Below, in pieces: positions 1-15,473 of a stretch of DNA of 64,000 nt. Source of the stretch: Lottia gigantea. Taxonomy: Eukaryota > Mollusca > Gastropoda > Lottiidae. Made by a program: the position numbers and the translations under genes. The stretch lies in the NCBI RefSeq assembly GCF_000327385.1, contig NW_008710601.1, forward strand, positions 130,010 through 194,009. Direction: 5' to 3'. A model generated the notes under the pieces. The model made no database searches. It saw nothing but the letters and a program-made list of their open reading frames with translations, and was not told the origin of the DNA. How positions within the stretch are numbered: the stretch's first letter is position 1; every line of letters starts with the position of its first letter.

Positions 1-110
1 AGAGGCCATTGAAAAAAATAAGCTAATGTTGCTTTAATGGCAAAAATTTCCCTCATTGCACACTCAGATGCAGACAGAATATTTGTGTGGATAGTTAAAA
101 ATAAGTATCA
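1..110 (+). mobile_element. decayed SINE 3' body cut by the window edge
   Basis: The sequence GGCAAAAATTTCCCTCATTG followed by CACACTCAGATGCAGAC aligns to the SINE 3' body (GGCAAAATTTTCCTCATGGC then ACTCTGCATGG). The left part of the element is outside the window. The open frame here is a by-product of the repeat. Confidence 0.55.
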
Positions 111-410
111 AAAGGGAAAATTTGGTCAAGCATTCCCTTTAAAGAAGAACAATAGGTGTGGTTGTCAGACTGTCCCTAGCAAGACAAGTGAACATTCTAA
201 AATAAATAGATCTAATTTCAAGACAAGGCATTAATATAGTATTGTATCAGGTTACATTAATTATCTTTATCAATTCAAACTACTAATCTCTACTAGTTTT
301 AAATCTGGGAAGGTAATACATGGACTTATATCCTCTATCAAGTAATCTCACTGTTTCTTAAGATCAATAGTTTCATAGATATTCTTGATGGTTTGTCCCA
401 AAATTTTCAA

Positions 411-540
411 CTTCTGAAGTTTAACTTCTAACTACTGAAGTTTTACTTTCACCTTCTGAAGTTTTACTATTAACTTCTGAAGTTTTACTTTCACCTCCTG
501 AAGTTTTACTTTTAACTTCTGAAGTTTTACTTTTCACCTT
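411..540. repeat. minisatellite, ~23-base unit
   Basis: About five to six copies of CTTCTGAAGTTTTACTTTCAC with small variations. Confidence 0.85.
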
Positions 541-3500
541 GTAAAAATTTTTGTAAAAATTTGGAAATCTAAGCCTGTCAATTTTATTTCATGTGTGGTA
601 TCCAAATTGGAATGTGGAATTTAGTTAACTTACTGCCCTGGCTATTAGGGTTGATTAACTAATTTCTTACTAAAATTCAAAGTGTAAAATCAAATTATTA
701 TCAAGTTTCCATTTTCAAATTTTACATTTACCAAATTTACCTACAAAGTATCAGTTTTTTAAATTGGAGGTAGAAAAGTATGTTTCCAGTGAATTAATAA
801 GCAATAGATGTTTTGGCACGTGTCAAATATATGTCAAAATGTTGAAAAGTCTGGTATTCTACAGGAATTTTAGATCTAGTATATATATATCTTACTTTTA
901 CATTCTGTAATATACATGACACTATTTACTGGGCATTTCAACCTTATTTACACCTATTGAACTCTCCGTATCATAGCTAAGAGAAATAAGCACAGGTAAC
1001 CCATCAGTTCAACCAGTATAACCATAATTTTGTGCTCAAACTTCTGATGGTCATTATTGATAGAGGTTTGAGATTGGACAGATCGAGGTCCGGAAAATAA
1101 GCATTTGGTTTTAATGTTATTAAATCCATTAGAAGGCAATATTTAATGAAAAAGAAAAAAATAATAAGTGAACATCATTTCCCAACTTAGGATTGGCTTT
1201 ACACTCTTCCACTTTCCACTAAGGATTATGGTCAAAATAGCCCATATAGCTCATGGTATCAACAAGTTTTGGACTGATCAATAGCCAACTGTCACTGTCA
1301 TAGGTTTCCAATTCCTTAATGCACAATTAATCATGAAATTTATTTTTTGATTTGAGATTCAATTGAAAACAATTTTAAAATTCAAATTCAAAACCTTTTG
1401 CATGAAATGGTCATGAACTTGCACCACTCTTGAAAAACAGTGGTTCTGCAATTATTATAAACAGTTCAGTAAACATATAAATTGTTTGTATATCTGTTGA
1501 GAACATCAATTAAATACTTGTTTATCATAGATTGATATCTGTAAACAGATTAAAGAGCAATTAAATACATCAAGTAGTTGTACTTGTATCTGTAATTAGT
1601 TATATAATATAATTAGATACAAGATAAACTTCAAGTATCTTATCTGTTCAATATAATAATCAAAGCTTTCACTGTTATTAACTCTCTATCATGCCTCTTA
1701 ACTTTACCATATGATTAGGATATTATGCAATTTTGAGAGCCCACACAGCAAGGTGCTCTATCTCATATGACAAAACTTCAAAATCATATATCATAGTTAG
1801 ACTGTTTGGACTCTTTAGGACGTCTGCTCTCAAATTTGCACATAACACAATTTTTATATGAAATTTATGCAGATTTTTTTCAGAAGTATACTTAAAACCT
1901 TTATCATGGAAACCCAGATTTGAGTGGTCAAACAGCAAAACTAAAAGCTCTTGAAGTGCTTTTCTACTGGAATGGTCTTAGGAATTTCTTAAAATTCAGC
2001 ACTTTATTGGCCAAATGACCCTTTTTCTGCTTCAAATTTGTTTGCAGCATACATAAGAAAGTATTTGGTAAATTCTCAAATACCTGCCAAAGAGACCAAT
2101 TAGTGATAAACCTTAATAGAACTACAACAAAAAATATATACTCCCTACAAAAACTTGTGTAATGCACAATATTAAACGATCTAGAAATTGTAATGTGATG
2201 TCGACATACCAAAGACAAGATAAAATCTATGTAAAATAACAAGATGTGATGTTATATGCCATTTAAGATAGATAACAAGATAACTGATGTTTTAACTTTA
2301 CTTGAATACATTTTCATTTCTTAATTTCAAATTCCTACAGCTATATATGTATGTGGTCTCAAAAATATCATCTTCTGGAGGATCTCCTTCCATTTAAGAT
2401 TGTATTGAACTACTATAGTTCAAGATTCACCAAAGCTAAAGACATCCTCAAATCACCTCTAGTGCTTGTAGAAGGTTTTATAAGAGATACTCTCTTATAG
2501 AAGGGCTGACCAAGGTCACAAGCAGAGACTGTGAATTTCAGCATTGGAATACATCAATTTGATAGAAAATTACTTACTTCTGGAGAAATTTACAAGATAA
2601 ACAAATAATTCAGAGATGCAAAGCAATTGTTTCAGGGAGTTAATGAAAGGGGATCTAATCTACCATGGACAAGAACAGATGTTAGGGAGTTAGACAAAAA
2701 TGCTTAATAGTCCATATAGTTGGTTTTATGAAAATGAAGTATAGTATGGTGATGAAAATTGAAATGTAAGGAACACAAATGCTAAAGTGAAGAGACCTTC
2801 AATTATTTCAAAGCATACCTTATCCACGAACCTAATTTCACAGAGAGAATGCTAGATTTCAGTTTCACAGCTGAGCATCTCAATGAGGTTACCATTCAAC
2901 CTCCAACATCATTTAACCAGAGATATATCCTCATAGCAAATTTCACCTGTTGCCAATGTTATCAGAGGTATTTAACAATCTTTCGAGATATGTTTAAAAG
3001 AATCTAAAATCTTGCCTAACATTTAGATAGCTACTCCTCATTTACAACCTAATGTTTCTTATTTCTGTAGGCAAGTAGTTTGACAGATTGTTTATGAGAA
3101 TTTTACTTTGTTAAAACACTATCAAATCTTCAAGCTTGAAGATAATGTAACCAAATGACTTTTTGCATAATTAATTATCATTGCTCTTCCATTAGTAACA
3201 AGAAATTGGCAACTTGTACAGGAATTTTGTTCTCAGACATTATTTTCTATTATAAGAATTTTAGTTTTGATGTAAGAAGGTAGTTAGCAAGGTTGATGTC
3301 TTACACCTTGACTTATTTTTGAAACTTTGAATGAACTTAGCAATGGGGAAAAACTTTTGCCTTAAAAGTAGCTTTAAGAATAATACAGACCAGTGTTTGC
3401 ATCTTTTCTTGCTTTAATATTGACCCCCACATACAAAATAATTATCTTGGATAAAAAATAACTTTCTTAAAATGAAACATTCTAAGTTGTAATTTTTTTA

Positions 3501-4009
3501 CAGCAGATAAAAAGAAAGCATCTGCAAAAAAGAAAAAGAAATATTGCAGCTATAGTAGAACAGACTTTAAATCTTATTTGAGTTTTTGAACTGTTTTGAG
3601 ACAGTCATTCAGCAAAGCTACCATTTAACACCTTTCTCATTCAATGAAAGTGTCAATGTATTAGGATATTAAAAACCTGCTTTTAACACATATACAATAC
3701 GATTTCTGCCTTAAGGTGTATCAAACAGACCTAAAATAACCTTATCAAAATACACCATGAATGCTTTGAATATCGCATTATTTAAATATGATATGTGCCT
3801 ATATAATTAAAGGTGAACAATTGGTATATTATAAGGTAGGGGAAGACTGATGTATATTTGATGTAGGGTTGAACAAAAGCTAAAGTGTTGAAAGGCATGA
3901 TATATTGGTATTTAATAAGGTGGCTAAACTGTTGAATAAAACAGGTTTTTTTGAGAAGTGTAGAAATTTAGAGGTGTATGTAAACAACTTGAATAACAAA
4001 TCCTTAACA
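541..4009. other. non-coding DNA, probable PTK7-like intron
   Basis: AT-rich, with no convincing exon on either strand. Apart from repeat pair A copy 1, nothing was recognised. Short frames at 954-1139, 1723-1938 and 1964-2242 show no family features. Confidence 0.5.
2455..2605 (+). repeat. dispersed repeat pair A, copy 1
   Basis: TCTCTTATAGAAGGGCTGAC, CCAAGGTCACAAGCAGAG, AATACATCAATTTGATA and AAATTACTTACTTCTGGAG all recur in inverted orientation at 16800-16960. The similarity was found by eye over about 150 bases. Confidence 0.7.
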
Positions 4010-4735
4010 CTTTTCTATATTATTATATTCTAGAACTAAACATTTCTTTTATAGTATATTCTAGAACTTTCACTTTTTTATATTATATTCTAGAACTTAA
4101 ACCTTTCTACACTATTATATTCTAGAACTTGCTCCTTTCCATAACATTATATTCTAGAACTTAAACCTTTCTATATTATTATATTCTAGAACTTACACCT
4201 TTCTATATTATTATATTCTAGAACTTACACCTTTCTATATTATTATATTCTAGAACTACTCATTTCTTTTTTAGTATATTCTAGAACTTTCACTCTTTTA
4301 TATTATTTTCTAGAACTTAAACCTTTCTATATTTATATTCTAGAACTTAAACCTTTCTATATTATTATATTCTGGAACTTACACCTTTCTATAATATTAT
4401 TCTAGAACTTACACCTTTCTATATTATTATATTCTAGAACTTACACCTTTCTATATTATTATATTCTAGAACTTACACCTTTCTATATTATTATATTCTA
4501 AAACTTACACCTTTCTATATTATTATATTCTAGAACTTACACCTTTCTATATTATTATATTCTAGAACTTAAACCTTTCTATATTATTATATTCTAGAAC
4601 TTACACCTATATTATTATATTCTAGAACTTACACCTTTACTTATTATATTCTAGAACTTACACCTTTTATTATTATATTTCTAGAACTTACACTTTTATT
4701 ATTATATTCTAGAACTTACACCTTTCTATATTATT
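4010..4735. repeat. minisatellite, ~32-base unit
   Basis: More than twenty copies of a unit built on TTATATTCTAGAACTTACAC CTTTCTATATTA. Most units carry TTCTAGAA, itself a palindrome. Units near the ends are more diverged or shortened, the pattern expected from turnover at the centre of an array. Confidence 0.95.
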
Positions 4736-7700
4736 ATTATTATTATTTTCTGATTGAAAAGAGAAATATAAACATTTCTCACTAGAATAACAACGTAGAA
4801 TTACAGAAAGGACCATTCTACCAGCTGATACTCTGTCCTTTTGGCTTTGATTCTTCGTAGATTATACATAGGCTGAGCAATGAGGAAAGACTTAGTTTAG
4901 GTCACAAAACTTTCACACGCCAACAAAGTTTAGAACACTTGACCGCTATTGATCAACGTAACCAAGCCAATGACATGATGTAAAATACCAAACAGACCAG
5001 ACTACAGTCCGACTTCATGATATGCGAACAAAAAAAAGAAACATATTGGAGTTGATGAATTAGACGTATCTGCCAATAAAAAAACACAGACAAGGTTTTG
5101 TCACTGACCATAGCTTAACCCAGTCTGATGACCACCATAGTTGAATTAAGCAGGAAGCGTCCATGATGGTATGTGAACTATGAAAATGTCACTATCATCA
5201 CTGTATTTAATTGACAAACATTTTAAATGTCATCTTATCTAATCATTTATTCTTTTAATTAAACATTTCAAATGTCTACCATTACTTTCTCCACTCATCA
5301 GGTTTTTTCTTAATTTATTTCTTCCTTTGAGAGTTTCAATATCTTAACAAATCATCATCAACTGTCTTTGATAGAACCTTTTAATATATTTTTCTAATAT
5401 CTGACAAACTGACTACAGTTAAGTTGGTAAATTAATAAAGGTATGAAAGTGGACACAGTTATGCTACTGATAGACCTTATTCAAACCTCGTTTTTGAGAC
5501 ACTAAAAGCGAGGTTCATTACGTCATCCATTGATAAGATGGTAACGTCATACGAATGAATAGCAAATATGATGTCATTAAACACTGTTCAACAGCAAGAA
5601 AATGGGCTTAAAACTGCCCTTTCTCGAAAATGTGCAAGGGTAAAATTCATCAAGAAGTAACATTATATAGCTTAATAAATTTTGGATTCAATCATATAAA
5701 ATATGATTAGTTTTGAGTGGGTTGGAGAAGGAGTCGATAATGCTGTCAAGGTGGAGACAGGAAATAATCCCATAGTTTGAAATCAGCACATCCTGTTTAT
5801 TCTGCTATCTGCCAGTTCCTCCAACCTGTACCAATGACAAACATAAACAGAGTTCAATTCCAACAGGACATATTGGAAATGGGAAATTGGGACCATGAAA
5901 ACATTCCAAAGGTTTAAAATATGTCATTGGTTGCAAAAAGTAGGTGAAATTACCAGCCACAAAAAAAAAACATTTCAGTTTCTATTTAATGACATTTTGT
6001 AGATTCCAAATCAATTAGGACAATTTCCTGTAACAATTGTCTGATCACTGTGTCAATCCACTACTTAATAAAATAAATAAATGAAGGCAGACGGACAATC
6101 CAATATGGTAATCTTTCCATTCACTTGTCAAACCAACAAAATGAAGTAGTAATTGGAGCAATTTCTAAAATCTTATTGAAATGAATCTACTCAAATGAAT
6201 TGACATAATCATCAGAGGAAAAAGGTGTGAATTATTCTACACAATACAATACTTATTTCAGATACATCATGTCTATGTTTTAATTCACATGCCAAGAGTA
6301 ATATCAATAGAATGATTTTCATAGAAAAATAGAAAATGACAGGTAGAGTGGCGGACATATTGGATTTCATAATGAAATACCTGCAACAATTAGACAACAT
6401 TGACACACCTTTACATAAATAAATTATATATTTATAACATATTTGTTCAATATAGGATAACTTGGTTATGCTTTGGCCTATGCAGCACATCTGTTAGTAT
6501 CTTTTAGGTACTGGAAGCATACTTTTTGTAGCCCCCTGTGCTAAACCTGCTAACTCAAGTCTGTCTGAACAAAACTGATTTGGGATTCACTGACTTGGCA
6601 AACAATATTAGCAGTCTGCCATCAGGAAAGAAAACTGTGTGACTTTCAAACCAAACAACACCGTGTTTAGGAATATTTTGTTATGTAGGTTTGTGAAGTG
6701 CGTAGACTGTGTCTATGATCTGCCTTATCTTCTGCTCTTCATGTTCAATAGTTAGTTAAGTAGAGCAGTTAACCTTATGTTAATGAGGGAGTGACATGAG
6801 GTCAACAAGGCGGCATTGTTTAACCAACTTCCAAACACCACTTTCAACTACCACTCTGAATAAACATCATAATGTTCTATGATACTTCACGGAAATAAAT
6901 TATGCAAATAAGTTGACAGAACAACATGTCACATTAATTTCTGACTTGAATAAATTAAAATTGACGTCTGGTCTGTTTATTTTGACCTAGGTTCAGTAAC
7001 ATAAAATAATTAATATTGATGATAAGGAGGCTAGTGAATGAATCTCACACTGTCATACAGCAATTGCCAGGGCTTCCTGTCTGTCTGTCTTCCAGAACAC
7101 CTGGTGCCACTCTTTGACTGAAAATGTCACCTAAGCATCCCTTTCTGAAAGAGCTTATGCTTATTTCATTTATATACTGTTGATGGAAATTCAGAATATT
7201 CTGAAAATTACATGCACTCAACAAATGTTTAAATCTGCATAAACAAAACCTGCAACCACTTGCAGGAATGTCTTTGAATATTTCCTAAATTTAAGTTTAT
7301 TGACATTAATATAGAGTCAATAGATCCTCACAGAAATATGTTTAATTTCCTTTCCTTTCAACCAAACAAATGTCTCTCACATAACAAAAATAAGACTCAA
7401 AGAGAAAACTATTATCAGTTTCTACCCAAAACTTGTAGCTGTCAGCTATTCATACCAAGGTCCAAGGAGTATCAAGTGCTGAAATGTTGCCAAGAACCTG
7501 ACAAAAGGCAATGCCATCACGTCATTAAAGTAAGGCCTAAAATATAGGGTTGGTGTAAAACTGTAAATGACCCAATTGACCAAGATGGACAATATTAACA
7601 AATTTGATCAAATTCTTGATAGAATGCATTTCCCTTACAAAATACATTCAAGAACTTGCTAAGCAAGTAAATTTCTTGCCCTGATGAACGCACATTCTTT

Positions 7701-7924
7701 CAGGCTTCATGAATTTCACACCAACCTCTCAAGAATGTAAGGGTAATTTTTACTGGCAAATCCTTTTGTCTAATTGATCCTAAGATGATGTTTGGTGCAC
7801 TAAAAAACATCATGGCAAATGGTGTTTAACATGTTGATTTTACACTGATGATGTATTTTCAGTTCTCAATGTAATCAACACCTACTGCCACATGTTTTCT
7901 TGTACAAATTACCTTCTGAATATA

Positions 7925-8262
7925 ATTATATTGTAATTACTCTGGTTTGTAAATTACTACAGTTTGCAAATTACTTAAGTTTGTAAATTACTCCCATTTG
8001 TAAATTACCTTACTTCAGTTTGTAATTATTCTAGTTTGTAAATTACATTACTTCAGTTTGTAATAACTCCAGTTTGTAAATTACATAACTTCAGTTTGTA
8101 AATTACATTGTAAATTCATTTTGTAAATAACTATAGTTTGTAAATTACATTACTTCAGTTTGTAATTACTCCAGTTTGTAAATAACCTTACTTCAGTTTG
8201 TAATTACTCCAATTTGTAAATTACATTACTTCAGTTTGTAAATTACTATAGTTTGTAAATTA
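7925..8262. repeat. minisatellite, compound ~18/36-base unit
   Basis: Alternating copies of TTACTTCAGTTTGTAA and TTACTCCAGTTTGTAAATTA, with variants. Confidence 0.9.
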
Positions 8263-9680
8263 ATTTATGGTTGTAATTGGATTTCTTCAGTCTACACTGT
8301 TGGCTTGTGAGTTTGTACATTAATTTCTTCAAGTGATAAATACAGAGAAGATAACAATAATATTAGATTTGAAATTTTCCAAATTTTAAAAATAAATATG
8401 AAATAAATTTATTTTTTATTTGCCATCTTCTTCGTTTCTATCACAAGAAGAAACAAATGACAAATGCAATACGATCAAAATGAAATTACTAAAGATTAAA
8501 GTTATTATTTGCATAGGAAAAAATTCTAAAATCTAACATCTATCAAAACTTTGAAGACAAACATGTGCAAGAGAAGTTTGAAATTAGAGACTATACAAGA
8601 GAAAATTTCGTGAGAATTATGATATTGAAATACTTAAACTTAATAGATTCACTTACAAAATATAATACAAATCAAAATTTCTACCTTCAATGTATGTCAT
8701 ATTACACTTATTAATTTTATATTTCTCTTTCTTCTGGCTTCACATTACAAATTCTAATCAACCCATAGCTTAATATTTCATTATTAGAACCAAAAAGTGT
8801 CCAAGGATTAGACTATAGTCATGATAATTTGAAAACTGAACCTCAGAAAAAATATGAAAAATTTACCTGATTAAATCATTTCTTGATGAAAATTGCAATC
8901 AAAAATTTATACTTTGATATTGGTTATAACCATTTTTCAAATCAAATATTGGCTTGAAAAGAATTACATTTAAGGCAATTACTTGAAATGCATTAATAAC
9001 AACTTATGTGCACTAGAATTTCAGATAAATCTTACATTTTGACATTTCATATTGCAATACCAGTAAAACTTACAGCATATTAACACTATACAGAAGCATC
9101 ACTACTTGGTGATGCAAATCTTGTGCGTGTGCATTCAAGAAAAGCGTTTCTACAACTAATATATGCTCAATGTAAACATGTTGTTCAAAATATAGATGCT
9201 GCATCACAAAAAGTTTTCAGAACGTCTTTAAATGATGAAGCATTTTGAATTAGAACTTTTTACCAAAAATTCAAATCATGAGAAATGAGAAATCATGGGA
9301 TGGCAGCATTGTAGTTCATAATTCAGGAAGATTCACCACTTTAATACACAGTGCTGTCTCTTTCTAATCATTATCAAGCTGAAATTGATGAGAATTTTTT
9401 TAAAACTTAAAGAGGTTTCTGTAATCAATTTTCAATATTCATGCTAATGAAGGCATAAAGTAAAGTTTGTACAGGGTCAAACTGGCAGCCAATAATAGAA
9501 TAAATGAGAAAGAAGGAAGTTTCCAGCATGAAAGTCATTTCAAGATGTCAGACTGGAATCAGATAAGGGATGACTTATTTCAGTGACACCAGACTATTCT
9601 GGAACATTGTTTATTGAATACAAGATTCATAAACCATTCCAAAATGGCTGATTTTAAGAATTTCAATTTCAATTTCCAAC

Positions 9681-9790
9681 TTTTGAGGGATTTTTAACAT
9701 GCACAGCCTGTAGCACTCAGGACCTCAATTTATTGTCCAGTCTAGACAACTAGGTGCTTCTCTATCTATGCCAGCCCTAACAAGCTGCAT
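9681..9790 (-). mobile_element. decayed SINE fragment
   Basis: The plus-strand words TTTTTAACATGCACAGCCTG, TAGCACTCAGGACCTCAATT and TATGCCAGCCCT correspond to the inverse of the SINE 3' body (compare 41335-41420). No ends or target duplications were identified. Confidence 0.6.
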
Positions 9791-11089
9791 CATTTTACAG
9801 AAGAGAAACAGTTTGTAAAATTGGAGGCTTCCAACTTATGACAAATGATATCCATGTCACCAGTTTACGGTACTTGTATCATGAACGCACAAAGTCACCA
9901 TGGGTACCTTTAAATCAGATTTATATTGAATTGTTTACAAACATAAAGCCAATAAAGATCACCAAAATTTATATCATAATAATAGAGTAAACCATTATTA
10001 TAAGTTATCATAATATGTTTATCTTTTCCTTAACCTTTTATTCCACTTCTATCTCTTTAGATGAATGAAACAACAGTAGAAGATTAGCATCAAGAACCTC
10101 ATCAGTTTTCTTCAGTCCCTTAGGTCATTACCAAGCTTATAAACATATGGTAAATATTTAGAACAATATAAGAAATAAGACACTAATATTCTGATATTCG
10201 AGGTGGAATTGATGTAGATTTGCCAGTAAATCACTAGGTATATACAAAATATTAGAAAAACTCTCTAGTCTTAGAGATAAGAATTTGAGGTGATTTAAAC
10301 CAACATTAAGGGATTTTAGATTTAGTTATATTGACAGACCTAATATCTTAGGTGTATCAAAGGATTTTGTCATTTAAATACTTGGATTCCTAGTGGATAG
10401 AGCTCAGATCATTTAACAGAATGAAAATCCGAGATTTGGTCAGTCTACAAAAAACCACCAAAAACACAGAGTATTATGGACAGTTGAAATTAAAACCATC
10501 AGATGGAAAAACTGTTTAATTCTGATGTTGGCCTTGAGGTGCACTTAAAAATAAAGCATACCCTGTTTGCTCAAAGGTATTCCAAAGAGTAAACTCTTCA
10601 ATAATCAGCCCCCTTTAGTGTTTTTGTAATCAAAATAGCATAAAAAGAGTGAGTAGGCCTCTATATACAATGTGACTACTAGACCAAAAAATTTAAATTT
10701 AGGCATTATCATCTACAAAGAGGTATTTAAAATAACATTAAATTTTATATGAAAATATAACACATCCCTTCTTCAAGAATGAACATGTGACTTGACTTTT
10801 GACAAATATACTCACAAAATTTGAACTGGTAAATTGAAATGTTACACCATGCATGTTGATATTCTAGACCTATTTTACACATTTTAATTAATTTATGACT
10901 TAAGGTCCCTTCAATTTAAATTAACCTATTATAAGACCATAACATAAGGTCATATGTTACATAGTGTACCATAGATTCTATTACAATCCACTCAAGGGAT
11001 AAATTAATCTGCTCTGCTCTAATTGTTAGTATGACCCAAGCTGTTTAATACAATATTGCCTTCTAAAAGAAGCTTAATTTTCTTAGGAT

Positions 11090-11203
11090 GCAGCCACGTG
11101 TTCTTGAAACAATCTTAGCACTAGGATGTCCTAGGTTCTTATCTTCTAACATTGATTTTAGAACATCCTAGCTCTAAGATTGTCTCGAGAATACGTAGCC
11201 TGC
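11090..11203. mobile_element. stem-loop MITE-like element, copy A
   Basis: Left arm GCAGCCACGTGTTCTTGAAA CAATCTTAGCACTAGG pairs with right arm CCTAGCTCTAAGATTGTCTC GAGAATACGTAGCCTGC as an imperfect inverted repeat of about 37 bases. A related element lies at 61872-62057. No protein frame. Confidence 0.65.
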
Positions 11204-14200
11204 TGTTGGGAAAGAAAAGCTACTATGAATAAATGCATTCATCGAGAATTCTGACTCAAAAGTCTCAATTATTCCAACTGTGTTGTGGAATACGACCAGT
11301 GGCTGACTCTGTTAATTTGCTAATGTTCATATAAGTCCTCTATTCTTTTTTTTGACAGCTTGCCTCATGTCTCAAACCCACCTCTTAAATCTTAGTATCC
11401 TTTTAGGAGTCCAAAGCTTTTTGGTACAAAATGAGCAGAAAAAGAGGATCGTAAGCTTTTGTCCATATGAAGGTAAATGAGTGATAGAAACGGTCGAAAA
11501 AGTGAAAAAACTAGGATCAAACATTTTTCGTTCAAAACGACCAATCTCAGTTTAATTCAGGACATATTTCTCATAGAAAGAAGCACCAAGGTGATATATA
11601 ACCTGTACCTTTCTTCAGTACAAGAAAATCTAATCAATGCTTAGAAAAATAACAAAGCTATTGGTAAAAGAAAATCCTGGTTACGCATGATGTAATATTT
11701 ATACAGAATTAATGGTAAAAACACACGTTTTATGTCTCGAAAAATACCGAGAATTATTTATCTGGGATCATTTGCTACCGTTGTTTGGGTTAACTTGACT
11801 GCAAGAAGAGCTGAACTAACTTTGTTTTAGCTATAACAGGCTTTTTTCTCATCAACCTCCTCGTTTGTCCCTCAACACCTTCAAGTTAGAATGTCAAAAA
11901 AACATGACCCAACTAACAGAGATTTGTAGTATGTAGGTAAATTTTCTGTCAACTTGTATGAAGTCAAGTTAATTGTGACATGATAAATACTGGTTTTTTA
12001 TACCATTACTATATATAAATAAATGGTCAATATTAGCTTTTATGCCTCCCACTTTCTCTATGTGTATAATCTCTAGATATGTTTATAGCATTTCAAATAA
12101 AATCATTGTTTGTATCATTCAACAAATATTACGTTTTTGTTTGAATGTGATTTATGTGGACTGGCTTGATTAACTACCAAAAGCACTGGCCATAATTTTG
12201 TTCTCAACTAAACCAAAGCTTCACTATAAAGCAAATAAAATTCAGTTTCTCAATCTTATTATTATGATTAAAAGTGATCACAAGTGTGGCCTTTTGACAA
12301 TTCAATTCATGAAATTTTTTCAGAAAAATGACTGGTCACAATTTTCATGCATTAAAACTGATATATGCATACCAAATTGAGCACCGTATAAAATAATTCT
12401 GTTTACCATGACAATCTGTTGAATATTTATAAATGAAAACAGTTTGTATTAATGATGGTGTCTAGAACCTGAGGGAGGAGTGAGACAAGGTTCCTCACTT
12501 TACCTTTACTTCTTGACTAATATAACATTATTAATATATACTCTAGTGTAAAATACCTGTACATTATAACAGTTTCATCTTAGAATCATATTACTCTCTA
12601 CAGACTCAAACATAGCTTTAGGCATGACTTCTTTCTGACCTAAATTCTTCTTACATTGTTTTATTGTATCACTTCAACACAATGAATTCCTCTACAGTAT
12701 TATTCTACACTTGCATGTAAGATCTTTCAGCAGTCAAGCAACCATCATTCAGATGACCTACATTCTTATGAAGACTACATTCATATTGCTGTTTCAAAAC
12801 AAAACATAGACCTCCAGCATAGCTTAAGACACTGCTTTGAGATTCAGTCTCACATAGTTTCTTTTCAACAAATCTACACAATATATTTCCCCCCTCAGTA
12901 TCTGTTCTACTGAAGGTTCTATACTGTAGCTTCAAGTTATGAACATTAGCAATGCATGAAACACTTCTGACTGACTTTCTCTTTTTCAAAAGACTACATT
13001 ATCAAATAGGCTTGGATTTACTCTCTTTGAATCTTTATAATTTAGAATCATCAAAATACACAAGGTTTTTTAGTATTGGCACTGAAAAATATGTTGCCTA
13101 TTTTCAATTAATGAAACAGTTAGTTGCAAAGAAAATCTGGATTATTTTCTGCCACAGGATTAGATGACAATATGTTAGAATCAGCATCATGACAAAGACC
13201 AGTACCTTTGAAGGTTAGCTCATTTGACTCTCAACTTTCTTCCACCATACTTGAATGAGACCTTGAACCCTGACCCTCGTAAGAAAGCAAGTGCTGGTTT
13301 CACTCAGACACTACAGGTCTCAGTAATTAATTCAACATCCATGTCTTGATAACATGATGGAAGACAAAAACTGGATTCAGACACTGTCAAAATTAAAGTC
13401 TGTTGACAAAGAGCGTAGCTAGTTAAGTTGTCAACTAAACCCCACCAATATATCGTTAACATAGACATGAAATAAGAGCCAACTTGTTAGACTATAAAAG
13501 GGGGATAATTTTAGGGACCAGGGGTCAAACACAGATCAGGTGACTCTTTTTGACAGAATGATTGAGAGATCCTTATATTTTCATAAAGATAGCGACCCCA
13601 TCCTGGCTTAAACATCAGGGGATCACTGTGGCCAAACCAGGTGTATACAAAATGTAATAATAGCTCACTTCTAAAATATTTATCATAGAAAGTATGTTTT
13701 GATGTAACAAAACCCTCTTTTACACTGAACTAAATCTCTAGGTTTGGAGATTAAAAAGGTTTCATGTTCAGGATAAAAGAAAGTCTTCTTGACATTTGAC
13801 TATTGTCTGCCTACAAACAACCACCAAAACAAGCTCTCTTTCTTCTAAAAATCCCTCTTGAAATTTCTCCTCAATCCTTCTTTCTTCCGATATCCCTCCT
13901 TGAAAATTTCTTTCCTTTTAGGTCCTACCTTAACTTGAATAGAGTCATCAATTTAAAAGCTTTATAAAATGTCAGTTTTCAGCTTTAAAAAAAATACCTT
14001 CAGTTTGGTGTCTCAAGTGTCAGTTTTTTGTGATGGAAATAGTAAGAAATACAATAAGACTGCATGCAATATTAATCTCTTTGTAATAAAAGTCTTTGAT
14101 GTCCCAGTTCAACCCTCTTACATGACACATTTTTTCTTCTAATCAAAATAACATTAAACCTACATAAAATGATGAAATATGTTTCCATTTCGTCAATAAA

Positions 14201-15473
14201 AGACTGGTTTTATTCTTATTCAATTCACCTTGATTTCTATTCATTGGGTATTTGTATGAATTTAGCTCCAATATAACTTATGAAGTGTAAAAATATGTAC
14301 AAATTACTATATATTGATACAAGCTCGTGAAAATATTTGATACTTTTGATGCAATAGATTCTTATTACAAAGCTTTCTTACAAGATATCTTAAACCAGAA
14401 AAACCATGTGAGCATTGATAGGGCTTCAGGATTCAGAATATTTCATCTGATGATGACACATGTAAATTGTATTGAAATGTTATGTTCTTTGTTATTAAAG
14501 TGTTATACCATAATATATTCCCTTGTGTTTTTTGTTATATGTACTTTGTGCTTCTAGATGTCTTCAAATCTTATTGGAACCTATTAAGTAATTTTTGATG
14601 CTCAAATTCAAGGGGTTTTGATATACATTCAAAATATACATAAGAATAACTTGCAGTATTTCAAATCTACTGTCAAATATTGGTAATTAGGAGCTTATTT
14701 TACAACTTAACAGTAAGATTGGGAATACACAAGGTGTGAACACTGACAGACTATCCGTAAAGCAGTAATCTCCAGAAAATATGATCAATTCTATAAATCA
14801 TAGATCAGTGTTCGCTTGTTAACACCTTTCTTAGTAATAATGTACTAGAGCTTACATTTCCTGACACCCTCCCTCCGTATTCCCTTCCTATTGACAGTCC
14901 TAATCAATCAAATGTCTAATCAAATTCAATTAACTGTAAACTCTTTGTATTGAGGCAGAAATTAGCCCGGCTTTCTCTTCTCTTCAGCTGTTTTTATATT
15001 GGGTAGGTGAGATGGTCTCTTGGCTTCTATTGAGGTTTTACACAATGAAGATTTTGCCTGCTTAATTAAGTGTTATGCCTTTTTTATGTCAGCAATAGAG
15101 ATGTCTTTCCAAATGAGATTTTAAAGAATGAATTCAGAGGACTTTCGGTACACATCTGTATCAAGATTTAAATTGATGGAAAATCATCATGCATAGTGAA
15201 CATTGGTAGTACATTATAGATCATGATAGTCATTGAATTTCACTCCACATTGCATTAGTTCCTAAGTTTTTCTTAATGATTTACAAGCTTTCTTACTGAG
15301 TTAATAGAGGACACATCGAAGTCTAACAAAAAGCTGATGATTTTATCACATGGTCAGGCTTTTGCTATTTATTGCTTTGAATTTCTTGAAAATTTTAATT
15401 ATCTATTCAGTAATATAATATATGTTAAAGATTTCCAGAGAATTCAAAATAATGAAATGAAGTTTTAGAATAT

